DNA from: Paenibacillus oceani
GTDB lineage: Bacteria > Bacillota > Bacilli > Paenibacillales > NBRC-103111
Length of the DNA: 64,000 bases
Direction: 5' to 3'
Assembly: GCF_014705615.1 (NCBI RefSeq)
Contig: NZ_JACXJA010000038.1
Location: 44,932-108,931, forward strand
Positions 18,689-27,612 of this stretch are shown piece by piece. A program made the position numbers and the translations under genes. Numbering within the stretch: the first letter of the stretch is position 1; each line of letters begins with the position of its first letter. The notes under the pieces were generated by a model that saw only the letters and a list, made by a program, of their open reading frames with translations, searched no databases and had not been told where the DNA came from.

Positions 18689-18859
18689 ATGCTGCCATCC
18701 GTCAACCAGTTTTTCGATTCGCTGCCCAAAAAGCAATGTGCCAAATGCGGTACCGTCATGGAGGAACAATCGGAATGTTACATGCACGTCTGTACCGAAT
18801 GCAGCGGGGAGAAAACGTATCCGCTTTCCTTTCAGCCCGATTCGAAAAAAGCGATTTAG
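18689..18859 (+). CDS. yhfH: YhfH-family zinc-ribbon microprotein
   Basis: A 56-residue protein starting MLPSVNQFFDSLPKKQCAKC. Two CxxC pairs (CAKC at 17-20 and CTEC at 35-38) flank an EEQSECYMHV segment, the pattern of the Bacillales YhfH family, which is probably a zinc-binding knuckle. AAGG lies 6 bases before the ATG. The upstream 80 bases are AT-rich with -10-like boxes (TATAAT 18622-18627 and TACAAT 18642-18647). Function is unknown in any organism I know of. Confidence 0.75.
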   Translation: MLPSVNQFFDSLPKKQCAKCGTVMEEQSECYMHVCTECSGEKTYPLSFQPDSKKAI

Positions 18860-18991
18860 TCCGTTCTGTGGTGGGTTGCCCTTGATCCGCCGATCAGGTA
18901 GGTTTGTTTTGCGTTTTGGATTTTTGAATGAACCATGAACGCGCCGCTTCTGTTTGCCGGCGTGAATGTGCAGATGAATATCCAACGGCGG

Positions 18992-19016
18992 AAAAGCTTG
19001 AGAAATCAAGCTTTTT
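18992..19016 (+). terminator. Terminator after yhfH-like gene
   Basis: AAAAGCTTGA, GAAA loop and TCAAGCTTTTT form a compact intrinsic terminator. The remaining gap (18860-19216) is AT-rich and holds the promoter zone of the next gene; I see no other gene in it. Confidence 0.8.
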
Positions 19017-19216
19017 CCTTGTTTTCACACCGGTTTGAACCGCAAAAAAAACAACTTTGATCCATTGTGCCAAAACTTCTTCATTGCCGATCGGCGTTTC
19101 ATATGATACATTTTTAATGTTTTTATGATAAATTAAATACAGGTAATATACAGATTCGAAATGTGTCCGGGATCAGGAACAAGATGGGTCTGACTAACCG
19201 AGGGGAGAGAAGTGGA

Positions 19217-20911
19217 ATGACAAAAGCAGCCAAAATTGCGGTGTTGCGCGACCGGAATGCCCATCTTAAGCGGAACCAAAATGGGCAGAACGCGTTCGGA
19301 TCGTTTGCCGGGGAAGTTTTGTCGCATGCAGGGATCGGTTATACCGAGCTGCATGAAGCGTCGGAAGTCGAAGCTTGTGACTGCGATGTAATTATCGCCG
19401 CCGTCTGCGCGGAAGATGACCTAACTGCGGCCGTACTGACGGCGTATATGGAGCGGGGCGGCGTCGTGATCTCATGCGCGGGCTTGAATAAGCTGGGTAC
19501 GACACTGGGCTACGCCAAAGAGGAGATCGGCGTCGGTTATGCTCACCTGAACACGCAAGCCGCCGGGCAGACGCCACTGCGTTTTCTGGAAGCCGTTCCG
19601 TGGCGTCCGTTCAAGGAGAACAGCGCCGCTCCGGCCGAACAGACGGGATCGATTGTGAAGGATCGTCCGGACGGAGTGGAGGCGGGACCCGCCCTGCAGG
19701 TTTTCTCCGTCGGGGCCGGCCGGCTGTACCGCTGGTCGGTCGACATCTGGGATACGATCGTCCGGCTGCAGCAGGGGAAAGCGCCCGTACTCGAAGACGG
19801 CGTTCCTGCGCGCGACGGGACCGGCGCTGTGAACGACAACATTTTGAAAGCCGACGATCAGATGGCTGTGGACTGGGAGCTGGACCGGGTCGTAACGGAG
19901 ACGGGCATGCCGTATTTCCCATACCCGTATGCCGATCTGTGGAAGGAAGCGTTCATCGGATCGATGCTGGAGGCGTTGGTCAGAGACGGGAAAACGATCC
20001 CTCTCATCGGCTATTATCCGAATGGAATCTCGCAGGTGCTCATGATTTCCCATGACAGTGACCATAATAAGGACGAACATGCGGAGGCGACGCTGGCGCT
20101 GCTGGATGAAGTCGGCGTTCAGACGACCTGGTGCATGCTGGAGTCGGGGTACAGTGGACACATTTACGACAAGGTGAAAGCGGCCGGCCATGAGCTCGCG
20201 TTCCACTACAACGCGCTGGACAGCCAAGGCGGCAAATGGTCGGAGGAAGAGTTCGTCCGCCAGCTCGGATGGCTCAAGGAAGCAACGGGTATGGACCGGA
20301 TTACGTCGAACAAAAACCACTACACCCGCTTCGAAGGCTGGGGGGAACTGTTCGAATGGTGCGAGCGGCACGGGATCGCGGCCGATCAGACTCGCGGCCC
20401 GAGCAAAAAAGGCAATGTGGGCATGCTGTTCGGCACCTGTCATCCTTACTTCCCGATCGCATGGGCGAACGACGGTAATCGACATTACGACGTGCTCGAG
20501 ATGAGCTTCTTAACCCAGGATCTGGAGCTTTCGAATTTGTCCGACAATTCCGTCATCCGTCCGTTTCTGGAGCAGGTGAAGCGGGTAGGCGGAGTGGCGC
20601 ATTTCCTGTACCATCAGATCCATATTTACAACTGGGAAGCCGTGCGAAATTCGATCCGCAAGCTGGTGTCGGAAGCGCGTCAACTTCAGTTTGAATTATG
20701 GACAGGAAAAAAAGTGAACGACTGGGAACGATATCGCCGCACCTTAAAGGCCGACTTAAGCGGTGACGGAAAAGTCAGTCTCGAAGGGGCAGCGTCGGAG
20801 TGGGACATCGTCGTATACGTGCCCGTTACCGCAAGCGGCACAGGCGATCTCGGCGACGGGACAGTCGAGCGGTTCGGTGTTCCTTGCAGGAAAGAGGTAA
20901 TCCGAATTTGA
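19217..20911 (+). CDS. Polysaccharide-deacetylase-like protein with an extra N-terminal domain
   Basis: A 564-residue protein. Residues 1-240 resemble a class I glutamine-amidotransferase/ThuA-like Rossmann domain (VIIAAVCAEDD, AYMERGGVVISCAG) without an obvious nucleophile. From about 285 there is a NodB-like domain: VLMISHDSDHNKDEHAE carries the paired Asp residues, LAFHYNALDS near 353-362 gives a His, and NKNHYTRFEGW follows. No signal peptide is seen. The start is ATG 19217, 7 bases after GGGGAGAGAAG. It is the first gene of the long catabolic island, although a separate promoter follows at 20980. Substrate unknown. Confidence 0.7.
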   Translation: MTKAAKIAVLRDRNAHLKRNQNGQNAFGSFAGEVLSHAGIGYTELHEASEVEACDCDVIIAAVCAEDDLTAAVLTAYMERGGVVISCAGLNKLGTTLGYAKEEIGVGYAHLNTQAAGQTPLRFLEAVPWRPFKENSAAPAEQTGSIVKDRPDGVEAGPALQVFSVGAGRLYRWSVDIWDTIVRLQQGKAPVLEDGVPARDGTGAVNDNILKADDQMAVDWELDRVVTETGMPYFPYPYADLWKEAFIGSMLEALVRDGKTIPLIGYYPNGISQVLMISHDSDHNKDEHAEATLALLDEVGVQTTWCMLESGYSGHIYDKVKAAGHELAFHYNALDSQGGKWSEEEFVRQLGWLKEATGMDRITSNKNHYTRFEGWGELFEWCERHGIAADQTRGPSKKGNVGMLFGTCHPYFPIAWANDGNRHYDVLEMSFLTQDLELSNLSDNSVIRPFLEQVKRVGGVAHFLYHQIHIYNWEAVRNSIRKLVSEARQLQFELWTGKKVNDWERYRRTLKADLSGDGKVSLEGAASEWDIVVYVPVTASGTGDLGDGTVERFGVPCRKEVIRI

Positions 20912-20979
20912 GCTTCCCGGGTCTTTCGCTGCTTGTACAATAAAGACCTTTTAAAGACATATTTTGCGTCACGTTAACC

Positions 20980-21008
20980 TTGTAATCAGAATCCCGAACG
21001 AATATTAT
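20980..21008 (+). promoter_or_regulatory. Predicted SigA promoter of the permease genes
   Basis: TTGTAA (20980-20985), a 17-base spacer and TATTAT (21003-21008), about 75 bases before the GTG of the first permease gene. Confidence 0.55.
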
Positions 21009-21026
21009 TAATGTATGGGATAGCTT

Positions 21027-21057
21027 TGTAAACGCTTTACCGTTTCGACACGAAACG
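21027..21057 (+). promoter_or_regulatory. Candidate cre-like site plus adjacent 17-bp palindrome
   Basis: TGTAAACGCTTTAC (21027-21040) matches 12 of 14 positions of a CcpA cre consensus. It is followed at once by CGTTTCGACACGAAACG (21041-21057), a perfect 7-3-7 inverted repeat. Both lie just downstream of the predicted start point, where a bound repressor would block elongation. The proteins that bind are inferred only. Confidence 0.4.
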
Positions 21058-21082
21058 CAATTCAAACAGGAGGAATGCAGGA

Positions 21083-22048
21083 GTGAAGACAGACCATGTT
21101 GCGGCAGGAAATTCGGACGGACCTGTGAGCTTAGCGCAAAAGTTCCGCTTCATTGGCAGAACAATCGTCCGTTACCGTTGGTTTTACCTGATGATGCTTC
21201 CAGGCATACTGTATTACATCATCTACCACTATATACCAATGGGCGGCCTGCTGATCGCATTTAAGAAGTACAACCTGGTCAAAGGGATTTGGGGCAGTGA
21301 TTGGGCCGGATTCGACAATTTCCGAACCGTGTTCACGTCTCCGGACTTTTGGGATCTACTTCGAAACACATTAGTAATCAGCGTGTACAGAATCGTATTC
21401 AACATGCTGCCGGACTTATTGTTTGCGCTGATTTTGAACGAGATTCGACTGCAGTGGTTTAAGCGGGTCGTTCAAACGATCACTTACGGCCCTTACTTCT
21501 TGTCGTGGATTATCGTATACGGACTCGTATTCTCCTTCCTGGCTCCGGACGCTGGTCTGATCAGCACCTGGTGGAGAGATAATACGGGCGAGACACTGAA
21601 CTTGTTAACAGACAAAGACTGGTTTAGGCCTATACTGATCATAACGGATATTTGGAAAAGTACCGGTTACGGCGCCATTATCTACCTGGCGGCTCTGGCT
21701 ACGATCAATAACGAGCTGTATGAAGCGGCCGTCGTTGACGGAGCGGGACGCTGGCGACAGATCTGGCACATTACGCTGCCGGGTATCCGCGAAGTATTTG
21801 TATTGCTGCTTATTTTGCGTATCGGTCATATTTTGGACGCAGGCTTCGAGCAAGTGTATATCTTCTTGAACGCCCGTGTATATGAGGTTGGGGACATCAT
21901 TGACACTTGGGTATTCCGGCGAGGGATCGAGCAACTGGATTTCAGCGTGGCGGCCGCGGTCGGTTTCTTCAAATCGATTATCGGATTTGTGCTTGTCGTC
22001 ACTGCGAACAAGGTTGCAAAAAAACTCGGCGGGTCCGGGATCTGGTAG
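21083..22048 (+). CDS. ABC transporter permease (LplB/YteP type)
   Basis: A 321-residue inner-membrane permease with six predicted helices. The cytoplasmic EAA loop reads YEAAVVDGAGRWRQIWHITL near 217-236, where the ATPase docks. It belongs to the carbohydrate-uptake CUT1 family in which Paenibacillus LplB and B. subtilis YteP fall. GTG start 21083, 8 bases after AGGAGG. It pairs with the next permease, 12 bases downstream. No ATPase and no solute-binding lipoprotein is encoded nearby; a shared MsmX-like ATPase would be expected. Confidence 0.88.
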   Translation: MKTDHVAAGNSDGPVSLAQKFRFIGRTIVRYRWFYLMMLPGILYYIIYHYIPMGGLLIAFKKYNLVKGIWGSDWAGFDNFRTVFTSPDFWDLLRNTLVISVYRIVFNMLPDLLFALILNEIRLQWFKRVVQTITYGPYFLSWIIVYGLVFSFLAPDAGLISTWWRDNTGETLNLLTDKDWFRPILIITDIWKSTGYGAIIYLAALATINNELYEAAVVDGAGRWRQIWHITLPGIREVFVLLLILRIGHILDAGFEQVYIFLNARVYEVGDIIDTWVFRRGIEQLDFSVAAAVGFFKSIIGFVLVVTANKVAKKLGGSGIW

Positions 22049-22060
22049 GAGGTCAAAACG

Positions 22061-22948
22061 ATGTCATTCATACTCAAAAAGACAAAATCCGATTACGTTG
22101 TCGACTTTGTTATCTACTTGTCCATGACCTTGTTCGGTCTTGCTACGCTGTTCCCTCTATACTACGTAGTCGTGATGTCGATTACTCCGATCGCGGAAGT
22201 TTTGCGTAACGGCGGATTCGTCATCTGGCCGAATGAAGTAACCTTCGAAGCCTACAAATACATTTTCGAGAGCAACCGGATTCCGAACGCGTTGAAGATT
22301 ACGGTAATCGTAACGGTAATCGGAACGTTCTGTAACCTGCTCGTTACGACGTTCCTGGCTTACCCGCTCTCGAAAAGGTTTCTGCCAGGACGTAACTTCG
22401 TTCTCGTCGGAATCGTATTCACAATGCTGTTCTCCGGCGGTCTGATTCCGCTGTACATCATCGTCCGGGCGACTGGCTTGCTTAACACGATATGGGCGCT
22501 TATTATACCGGGACTCGTCTCGTCGTTTAACTTGCTGATCATGAAGACGTATTTCGAGAACTTGCCGGCCGAGGTGGAAGAGGCGGCCAAGGTCGACGGC
22601 TGCAGCGACATGCAGACGCTCTTCCGGATCGTCCTACCTCTGTCGATGCCGATTATGGCGACACTCGGCTTGTTCTACGGGGTCTCCCACTGGAACGCAT
22701 ACTTCGGCGGTATTATGTACTTGACCGACAAAGATCTGATGCCGATCCAGGTCGTGCTGCGGAATATGATCGTATCGCCAAGCGTCAGCTCGGAGCTGAA
22801 TGTTAATGCGAGCGATCTGCAGACGCTGCCTCCGGAGACGATCAAGATGGCCACAGTCGTTGTGGCGATCATTCCGATTCTCATTATTTATCCGTTTCTG
22901 CAGAAATATTTCGTCAAAGGGATGCTGCTCGGTTCGATCAAAGGTTAA
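22061..22948 (+). CDS. ABC transporter permease (LplC/YtcP type)
   Basis: A 295-residue second permease subunit with about six membrane helices and the EAA loop VEEAAKVDGCSDMQTLFRIV near 175-194. The C-terminal VKGMLLGSIKG is the usual ending of LplC-like permeases. AGGAGG precedes ATG 22061. It completes a heterodimeric importer membrane domain; the imported solute cannot be read from sequence but should relate to the catabolic genes downstream. Confidence 0.88.
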   Translation: MSFILKKTKSDYVVDFVIYLSMTLFGLATLFPLYYVVVMSITPIAEVLRNGGFVIWPNEVTFEAYKYIFESNRIPNALKITVIVTVIGTFCNLLVTTFLAYPLSKRFLPGRNFVLVGIVFTMLFSGGLIPLYIIVRATGLLNTIWALIIPGLVSSFNLLIMKTYFENLPAEVEEAAKVDGCSDMQTLFRIVLPLSMPIMATLGLFYGVSHWNAYFGGIMYLTDKDLMPIQVVLRNMIVSPSVSSELNVNASDLQTLPPETIKMATVVVAIIPILIIYPFLQKYFVKGMLLGSIKG

Positions 22949-22977
22949 TCGCCGGCAACCGCTGCGACTTTACGGGG

Positions 22978-23000
22978 AAGGGGCTGCTAGCTCCTTTTTT
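22978..23000 (+). terminator. Terminator after the permease pair
   Basis: AAGGGGCT, a GCT loop and AGCTCCTT followed by Ts; eight pairs including one G-T wobble. It separates the permeases from the enzyme operon. Confidence 0.75.
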
Positions 23001-23126
23001 CCCGTTTCAGGACACAGCGCCCCTGACATCGGGACAGACTTGCGGTTCCGCAATGTTGACCAAACTGGACTCTTATCGGACTTTATGTTCGACAAGGGTC
23101 TTTTTTCTATTTGGGAAAAGTTTTTC

Positions 23127-23155
23127 TTGATGGGAAATCGGTGCTGTGATACGAT
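23127..23155 (+). promoter_or_regulatory. Predicted SigA promoter of the catabolic enzyme operon
   Basis: TTGATG (23127-23132), a 17-base spacer and TACGAT (23150-23155), 72 bases before the first enzyme gene. Confidence 0.5.
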
Positions 23156-23226
23156 GATCGCGAAAACACTTTTTCCGGTCCGTCCGGCACCGGAATCTAA
23201 CTATACCTTTCGGGGAGAGGATTCGA

Positions 23227-24327
23227 ATGAGCACTATGGAGCAATGGGAGTCTCCAACCGTTCTGATCGATCTGGATATACTGGACAAAAATTTACGAGA
23301 TACCGCAAATAACGCCTCCAGAGCCGGCGTGAAGCTGCGTCCTCACACGAAAACTCATAAAAGCGTCTGGCTGGCGAAGGAGCAGATCCGTTACGGAGCG
23401 GCGGGCATTACGGTCGCCAAGCTCGGGGAAGCGGAAGTGATGGCGGAAGGCGGCATCGACGATATTCTGATTGCGTTCCCGGTCATCGGGGCTTCGAAGC
23501 TGGAGCGGCTCGGCCGGTTGATGGATAAGGCGAAAATTACGCTCAGCACCGATGACGAAGACGTCGCCAGACAGCTGTCGGAATTCGGCAAAAGCTTGAA
23601 CCGGGAAGTGCCTCTTTATGTCGATGTGAACACAGGTCTCAACCGCTGCGGCCGGGAGCCGGGCGAAGAGACGGCCGAGCTGGTCAAGCGGATCTCGCAG
23701 CTGCCGTACATACGCGTGACCGGCCTGATGACGCACTCCGGCCATGCGTACGGCCACAATACTCCGGATGCGATTCGTGAAGCGGCCAAGCAAGAAGCGG
23801 AAGCGCTGCTGATGACGAAACAGCTTCTGGAGAAGGACGGAATCGGAATCGAGAACATCAGCGTAGGTTCGACCCCGACTTCCAAGTTCATCACAGACGT
23901 TGCCGGGATCGGCGTGACGGAGACGCGTCCGGGCGCTTACGTATTCGGCGACGGAGGCCAGTGGAAGATGGGGCTGATCTCCGAGGAGCAATGCGCGATG
24001 ACGGTGGTTGCTACGGTGGTCGGGCGTCCGCGTCCGGGTACGATCATTATCGACGCGGGCTCGAAGACGTTAAGCAGCGACGTGAGCAAGTATCATCCCG
24101 GTTATGGCGTTATCCTCGGTCATGAGGGAGTCGTCATCGAACGGCTGAGCGAGGAGCACGGCATCGTTTCGGTTCCGGACCGGGATCAGTTCCAGGTCGG
24201 ACAGCAGCTTCGGATCGTGCCGAACCACTGCTGTGTCGTGACGAATCTGCATGACCGGCTTGCCGGCGTACGCGGCGGCCGCTTCGAGAAATGGCTGACG
24301 GTAGATGCCCGAGGCAAAGTTCAGTAA
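23227..24327 (+). CDS. D-threonine aldolase / D-serine dehydratase-like PLP enzyme
   Basis: A 366-residue fold-type III PLP protein. The alanine-racemase-like N-terminal barrel has RPHTKTHK at 38-45, whose first Lys (about 42) should hold PLP. A C-terminal metal site of the DSD1/DTA family is suggested by PNHCCVVTN. Known members cleave D-threonine or D-3-hydroxyamino acids to glycine and an aldehyde, or dehydrate D-serine. GGGGAGAGG precedes ATG 23227. First gene of a tightly packed operon with RidA, M20, M81, an aminotransferase and an SDR, which implies an amino-acid-like substrate with D configuration. Confidence 0.82.
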   Translation: MSTMEQWESPTVLIDLDILDKNLRDTANNASRAGVKLRPHTKTHKSVWLAKEQIRYGAAGITVAKLGEAEVMAEGGIDDILIAFPVIGASKLERLGRLMDKAKITLSTDDEDVARQLSEFGKSLNREVPLYVDVNTGLNRCGREPGEETAELVKRISQLPYIRVTGLMTHSGHAYGHNTPDAIREAAKQEAEALLMTKQLLEKDGIGIENISVGSTPTSKFITDVAGIGVTETRPGAYVFGDGGQWKMGLISEEQCAMTVVATVVGRPRPGTIIIDAGSKTLSSDVSKYHPGYGVILGHEGVVIERLSEEHGIVSVPDRDQFQVGQQLRIVPNHCCVVTNLHDRLAGVRGGRFEKWLTVDARGKVQ

Positions 24328-24389
24328 GTCCAGGCAATGCGCGCACATTTTATTCTAAACTTTATCCATTTGAAGGGATGATCCGTACC

Positions 24390-24785
24390 ATGTCTATCGA
24401 AATTAAAGCTCCTAACGCTCCCCAGTTCCCGCTGCCGTTCTCCCATGCGCTCCGCGCCGGAGATTTCGTATACGTGTCCGGCCAAGTAGGCGTATACCCG
24501 GATACGAGGGAGCTTGTCGGAGACACGATCGAAACCCAGACGGAGCAAAGCGTCCGCAACATCGAGACGATTCTTCAAGCGGCCGGCCTTACGCTCGATC
24601 ATGTCATTAAAGTGAACGCTCACCTTACGAGCCTGGCTGATTCGCCGGCTTACAATAAAGTGTACGAAACGTTGTTCAGCAAGCCGTACCCGACCCGTAC
24701 GACAGTGCAAAGCGGTCTGGGCAATTATAAAATCGAAATCGACGTCATTGCCTATGCGCCGACTCGTAGAGGGGAAAACGCCTGA
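24390..24785 (+). CDS. RidA family enamine/imine deaminase
   Basis: A 131-residue YjgF/YER057c/UK114 protein. FSHALRAGDFVYVSGQVG near the N-terminus and TRTTVQSGL near 104-112, which holds the signature Arg, match RidA enzymes that hydrolyse reactive enamine/imine intermediates made by PLP enzymes. Two in-frame ATGs (24378, 24390) are possible; GAAGGG abuts the first, so the second is preferred. It sits directly after a PLP enzyme, which fits its chemistry, and its stop overlaps the next start by one base (TGATG). Confidence 0.85.
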   Translation: MSIEIKAPNAPQFPLPFSHALRAGDFVYVSGQVGVYPDTRELVGDTIETQTEQSVRNIETILQAAGLTLDHVIKVNAHLTSLADSPAYNKVYETLFSKPYPTRTTVQSGLGNYKIEIDVIAYAPTRRGENA

Positions 24786-26098
24786 TGAAACGAAGCCTGT
24801 TATCCGAGAAGATCGGGCAATGGGTGGAGAGGAACAAGGCGGCATCCGCCGCCTTGGCTTCCGAGCTCGTCCGGATCCCGAGTGTCAATCATCCGCCGTA
24901 TGGAAATGAAGCCGCTTACCAGTCGTTTTTTGCAGATCGCCTTCGATCGATCGGAGCGGAAGTATCGCAGTACGAACTCGATACGGTACCGGGACTGCAG
25001 GAGCACCCTGCGTATATGAAAGGCAGGCAATATGCGAACCGCCCGAACGTTCACGGCAAGTTTTCGGGCACGGGAGGCGGCAGATCGCTTGTGTTCTCCG
25101 GTCATGCGGACACGGTATATGAAGGCGTCGAGCCTTGGGAGGACGGTCCGTTCTCCGGAGCGATCCGCGACGGCAAGCTGTTCGGACGCGGCTCTTACGA
25201 TATGAAGGGCGGCATGGCGGCGGCACTCGAAGCAGTGCGATGCTTGCAGGAATTGGATATACGGTTGGGTGGTACGGTACATATTGAAAGTGTCGTCGAC
25301 GAAGAGCATGGAGGAGCCAACGGCACGTTAGCAGGCCGGCTGATGGGGATTAACCCCGATATGGCGATCATCCCCGAGCCGACGAATCTGATTCCGTACC
25401 CTGCGCATCTCGGCGGAGGGATCTGGAAGGCGGAGTTTTCCGGTAAAAGCGGCATCGGCTTTAACGGGGAAGAGCTCATCAGTGCCCTGGACGCGACCGT
25501 ATCCTTTGCCATGCTGCTCCAGAAGTTCAAGAAGCGGCTTAACGAACTTATCCAGCCTCATCCGTTGTGGAGTCATACCGACAGAGGCATCGACGTCGTC
25601 GTGCTGACGATCGTGTCCGGCGATACGAACCGGGAGCTTCAGGAGAAGCTGCCGGCCGACGGCAGGCTGAACTTCTGGATCGAAGGGTATCCGGGTATGA
25701 CCGACACGCAGATTCTCGACATGCTGTGGGAGTTTTACGAGAGCGAGCTGCCTAACTTCCCGATTTTGGCCAAATGCAGGCCGCAAGTGACTCCGCTTAT
25801 CCGGTATTTGTCCGGCAGCGAGATGGCGAAGGGAGAGCAGACGGAACAGTTTCTCGCCGCTGTCAGGCAGGCGGGGGCGATCGCTTTGGGACAGGAGCCG
25901 GGGCCTTCGCAAGGTTCTCCGTTCGCTTGCGACGGATTTATGTTTAACCTGCACAGTCCGACGCCAGCGCTGGTGCTCGGGCCTTCGGGGGCAAACGCGC
26001 ATGCGGCCGACGAACAGATGGATCTGGACAGTTACTACAAGCTGATCCGCTGGTTCGCGGAAATCATGATCGACTGGTGCGAAGCGGAAGGGGAATAA
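24785..26098 (+). CDS. M20 family metallohydrolase (ArgE/DapE-like deacylase)
   Basis: A 437-residue zinc hydrolase. The metal/catalytic motifs are VFSGHADTVYEG near 101-112, RGSYDMKGGMAAALEA near 137-152, VVDEEHGGANGTL near 178-190 and IIPEPTNLI near 201-209. The family removes acyl groups from N-acyl amino acids or splits dipeptide-like bonds. The start overlaps the RidA stop by one base, showing translational coupling. It probably provides one of two hydrolytic entry steps in the island, with the M81 protein next to it. Confidence 0.85.
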   Translation: MKRSLLSEKIGQWVERNKAASAALASELVRIPSVNHPPYGNEAAYQSFFADRLRSIGAEVSQYELDTVPGLQEHPAYMKGRQYANRPNVHGKFSGTGGGRSLVFSGHADTVYEGVEPWEDGPFSGAIRDGKLFGRGSYDMKGGMAAALEAVRCLQELDIRLGGTVHIESVVDEEHGGANGTLAGRLMGINPDMAIIPEPTNLIPYPAHLGGGIWKAEFSGKSGIGFNGEELISALDATVSFAMLLQKFKKRLNELIQPHPLWSHTDRGIDVVVLTIVSGDTNRELQEKLPADGRLNFWIEGYPGMTDTQILDMLWEFYESELPNFPILAKCRPQVTPLIRYLSGSEMAKGEQTEQFLAAVRQAGAIALGQEPGPSQGSPFACDGFMFNLHSPTPALVLGPSGANAHAADEQMDLDSYYKLIRWFAEIMIDWCEAEGE

Positions 26099-26102
26099 AA
26101 CG

Positions 26103-27587
26103 ATGGCACATACAGGGAACAACGGACCGAAGAAGATCGGAGTCATCGGCGTCGTTCACGAAACGAATACATTTGCGCCCGGCACGACCGGTCTGGACTC
26201 GTTCGCCGGCGACTGGATTCAAGGGAAAGAGGCGTTTCTCGAACGGTATACTGGGACGAAAACGTCGATGGGCGGCGTCATCGACGCGGCTGCGACGCTG
26301 GGACTGGAGTTGCTGCCCGGTTTGTACACCCAGGCTACTCCGAGCGGCATGGTGACTGACGAAGCGTTCGATGCGATCGCGAACGGCATGGCCGATTCGG
26401 TGCAGCCGGAGATCGACGGACTCGTCGTCATTTTGCACGGTGCGATGGTCGCCGTGTCATACCCGGATGCGGAAGGCGAAATTTTGCGGCGGCTTCGCAC
26501 GAAGCTCGGCAGCAGCCTTCCGATCGCAGTAACGTTGGATCTTCACGCGAATATAAGCGGGACGATGGTCGCTCTGTCGAATATAATCGTCGCTTATGAT
26601 ACGTACCCGCATGTGGATATTTATGACCGGGCCGTGGAAGCGACCGGAATGCTGAAGCGCCGTCTCGACGGGGAGATCGAGCCCGTTCAGAAGCTGATTC
26701 ATACGCGGATGCTCGTCGCTCCGCAAGCGATGCTGACCGATGCCGGGGCGATGAAGGAACTGATGGACCTCGCCTTCGAGCTGGAGAAGTCGCCTGGCAT
26801 TCTCAATATATCGGTGGCTGGCGGTTTCCCCTACAGCGATGTGGCGGATGCGGGGATGACGTTCGTCGTAACGGCGGATAAGGACATCGCTGCGGCGGAA
26901 CAGTGCGCCGAGCGTCTGCGGGCGGCGGCGTGGGAGCGCCGGGAACGGTTCCTCGTCCGGCAGACGGGCCCGGCCGAAGCGGTCGAACGGGCCGTCCGCC
27001 ATCCGGAGGGGCCGGTTATATTAACGGAAAGCTCCGACAACGTCGGCGGAGGCTCTCCGGCCGATTCCACGACGCTGCTGCCTCATCTGCTGGCCGCCTC
27101 GAAGAAAAGCCTGATCGTTCTCTGCGATCCAGAAGCGGTACGGATGGCGGCGAAGCTCGGCATCGGCGGCGAACTGAGCTGCAGCGTAGGCGGCAAGACG
27201 GACGACAAGCACGGCGAGCCGGTGCCGATTACCGGTACGGTCCGTACGTTGTTTGACGGCAATTACCGTCATGTCGGGGCTTATATGACCGGGCAGCATG
27301 CGCGCATGGGGCTGACCGCCGTCGTGCAATGCGGCAGCGTCACCGTGATGCTGACCGAGAAGCGGGTAGCTCCCTGGGACCCCGGACATGTCCGCTCCGT
27401 CGGACTCGATCCCGAATCGTTCCAGATCATCGTAGTCAAATCGGCGCTCGCATGGAAAACGGCGTTCGGCGACGTTGCCAAGCTGGCGATCGACGTCGAC
27501 ACGCCGGGATGCTGCACGGCGAACCTGCACCGCTTCCAGTTCGAAGCTTTGTACCGGCCGATATACCCGCTTGACGAGCTCGGATAA
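26103..27587 (+). CDS. M81 family metallohydrolase (MlrC/microcystinase C-like)
   Basis: A 494-residue MlrC-family protein. VVHETNTFAPG near 18-28, TLDLHANISGTM near 143-154 and SSDNVGGGSPAD near 306-317 are the family motifs, with Asp/His residues proposed to bind zinc. Characterised MlrC cleaves a linear tetrapeptide from microcystin breakdown; most homologues have no known substrate. It follows the M20 gene by four bases. Presence in this operon suggests hydrolysis of a peptide or amide, as an inference. Confidence 0.85.
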   Translation: MAHTGNNGPKKIGVIGVVHETNTFAPGTTGLDSFAGDWIQGKEAFLERYTGTKTSMGGVIDAAATLGLELLPGLYTQATPSGMVTDEAFDAIANGMADSVQPEIDGLVVILHGAMVAVSYPDAEGEILRRLRTKLGSSLPIAVTLDLHANISGTMVALSNIIVAYDTYPHVDIYDRAVEATGMLKRRLDGEIEPVQKLIHTRMLVAPQAMLTDAGAMKELMDLAFELEKSPGILNISVAGGFPYSDVADAGMTFVVTADKDIAAAEQCAERLRAAAWERRERFLVRQTGPAEAVERAVRHPEGPVILTESSDNVGGGSPADSTTLLPHLLAASKKSLIVLCDPEAVRMAAKLGIGGELSCSVGGKTDDKHGEPVPITGTVRTLFDGNYRHVGAYMTGQHARMGLTAVVQCGSVTVMLTEKRVAPWDPGHVRSVGLDPESFQIIVVKSALAWKTAFGDVAKLAIDVDTPGCCTANLHRFQFEALYRPIYPLDELG

Positions 27588-27612
27588 CCGATAACCGGAG
27601 AGGAGAACGAAG

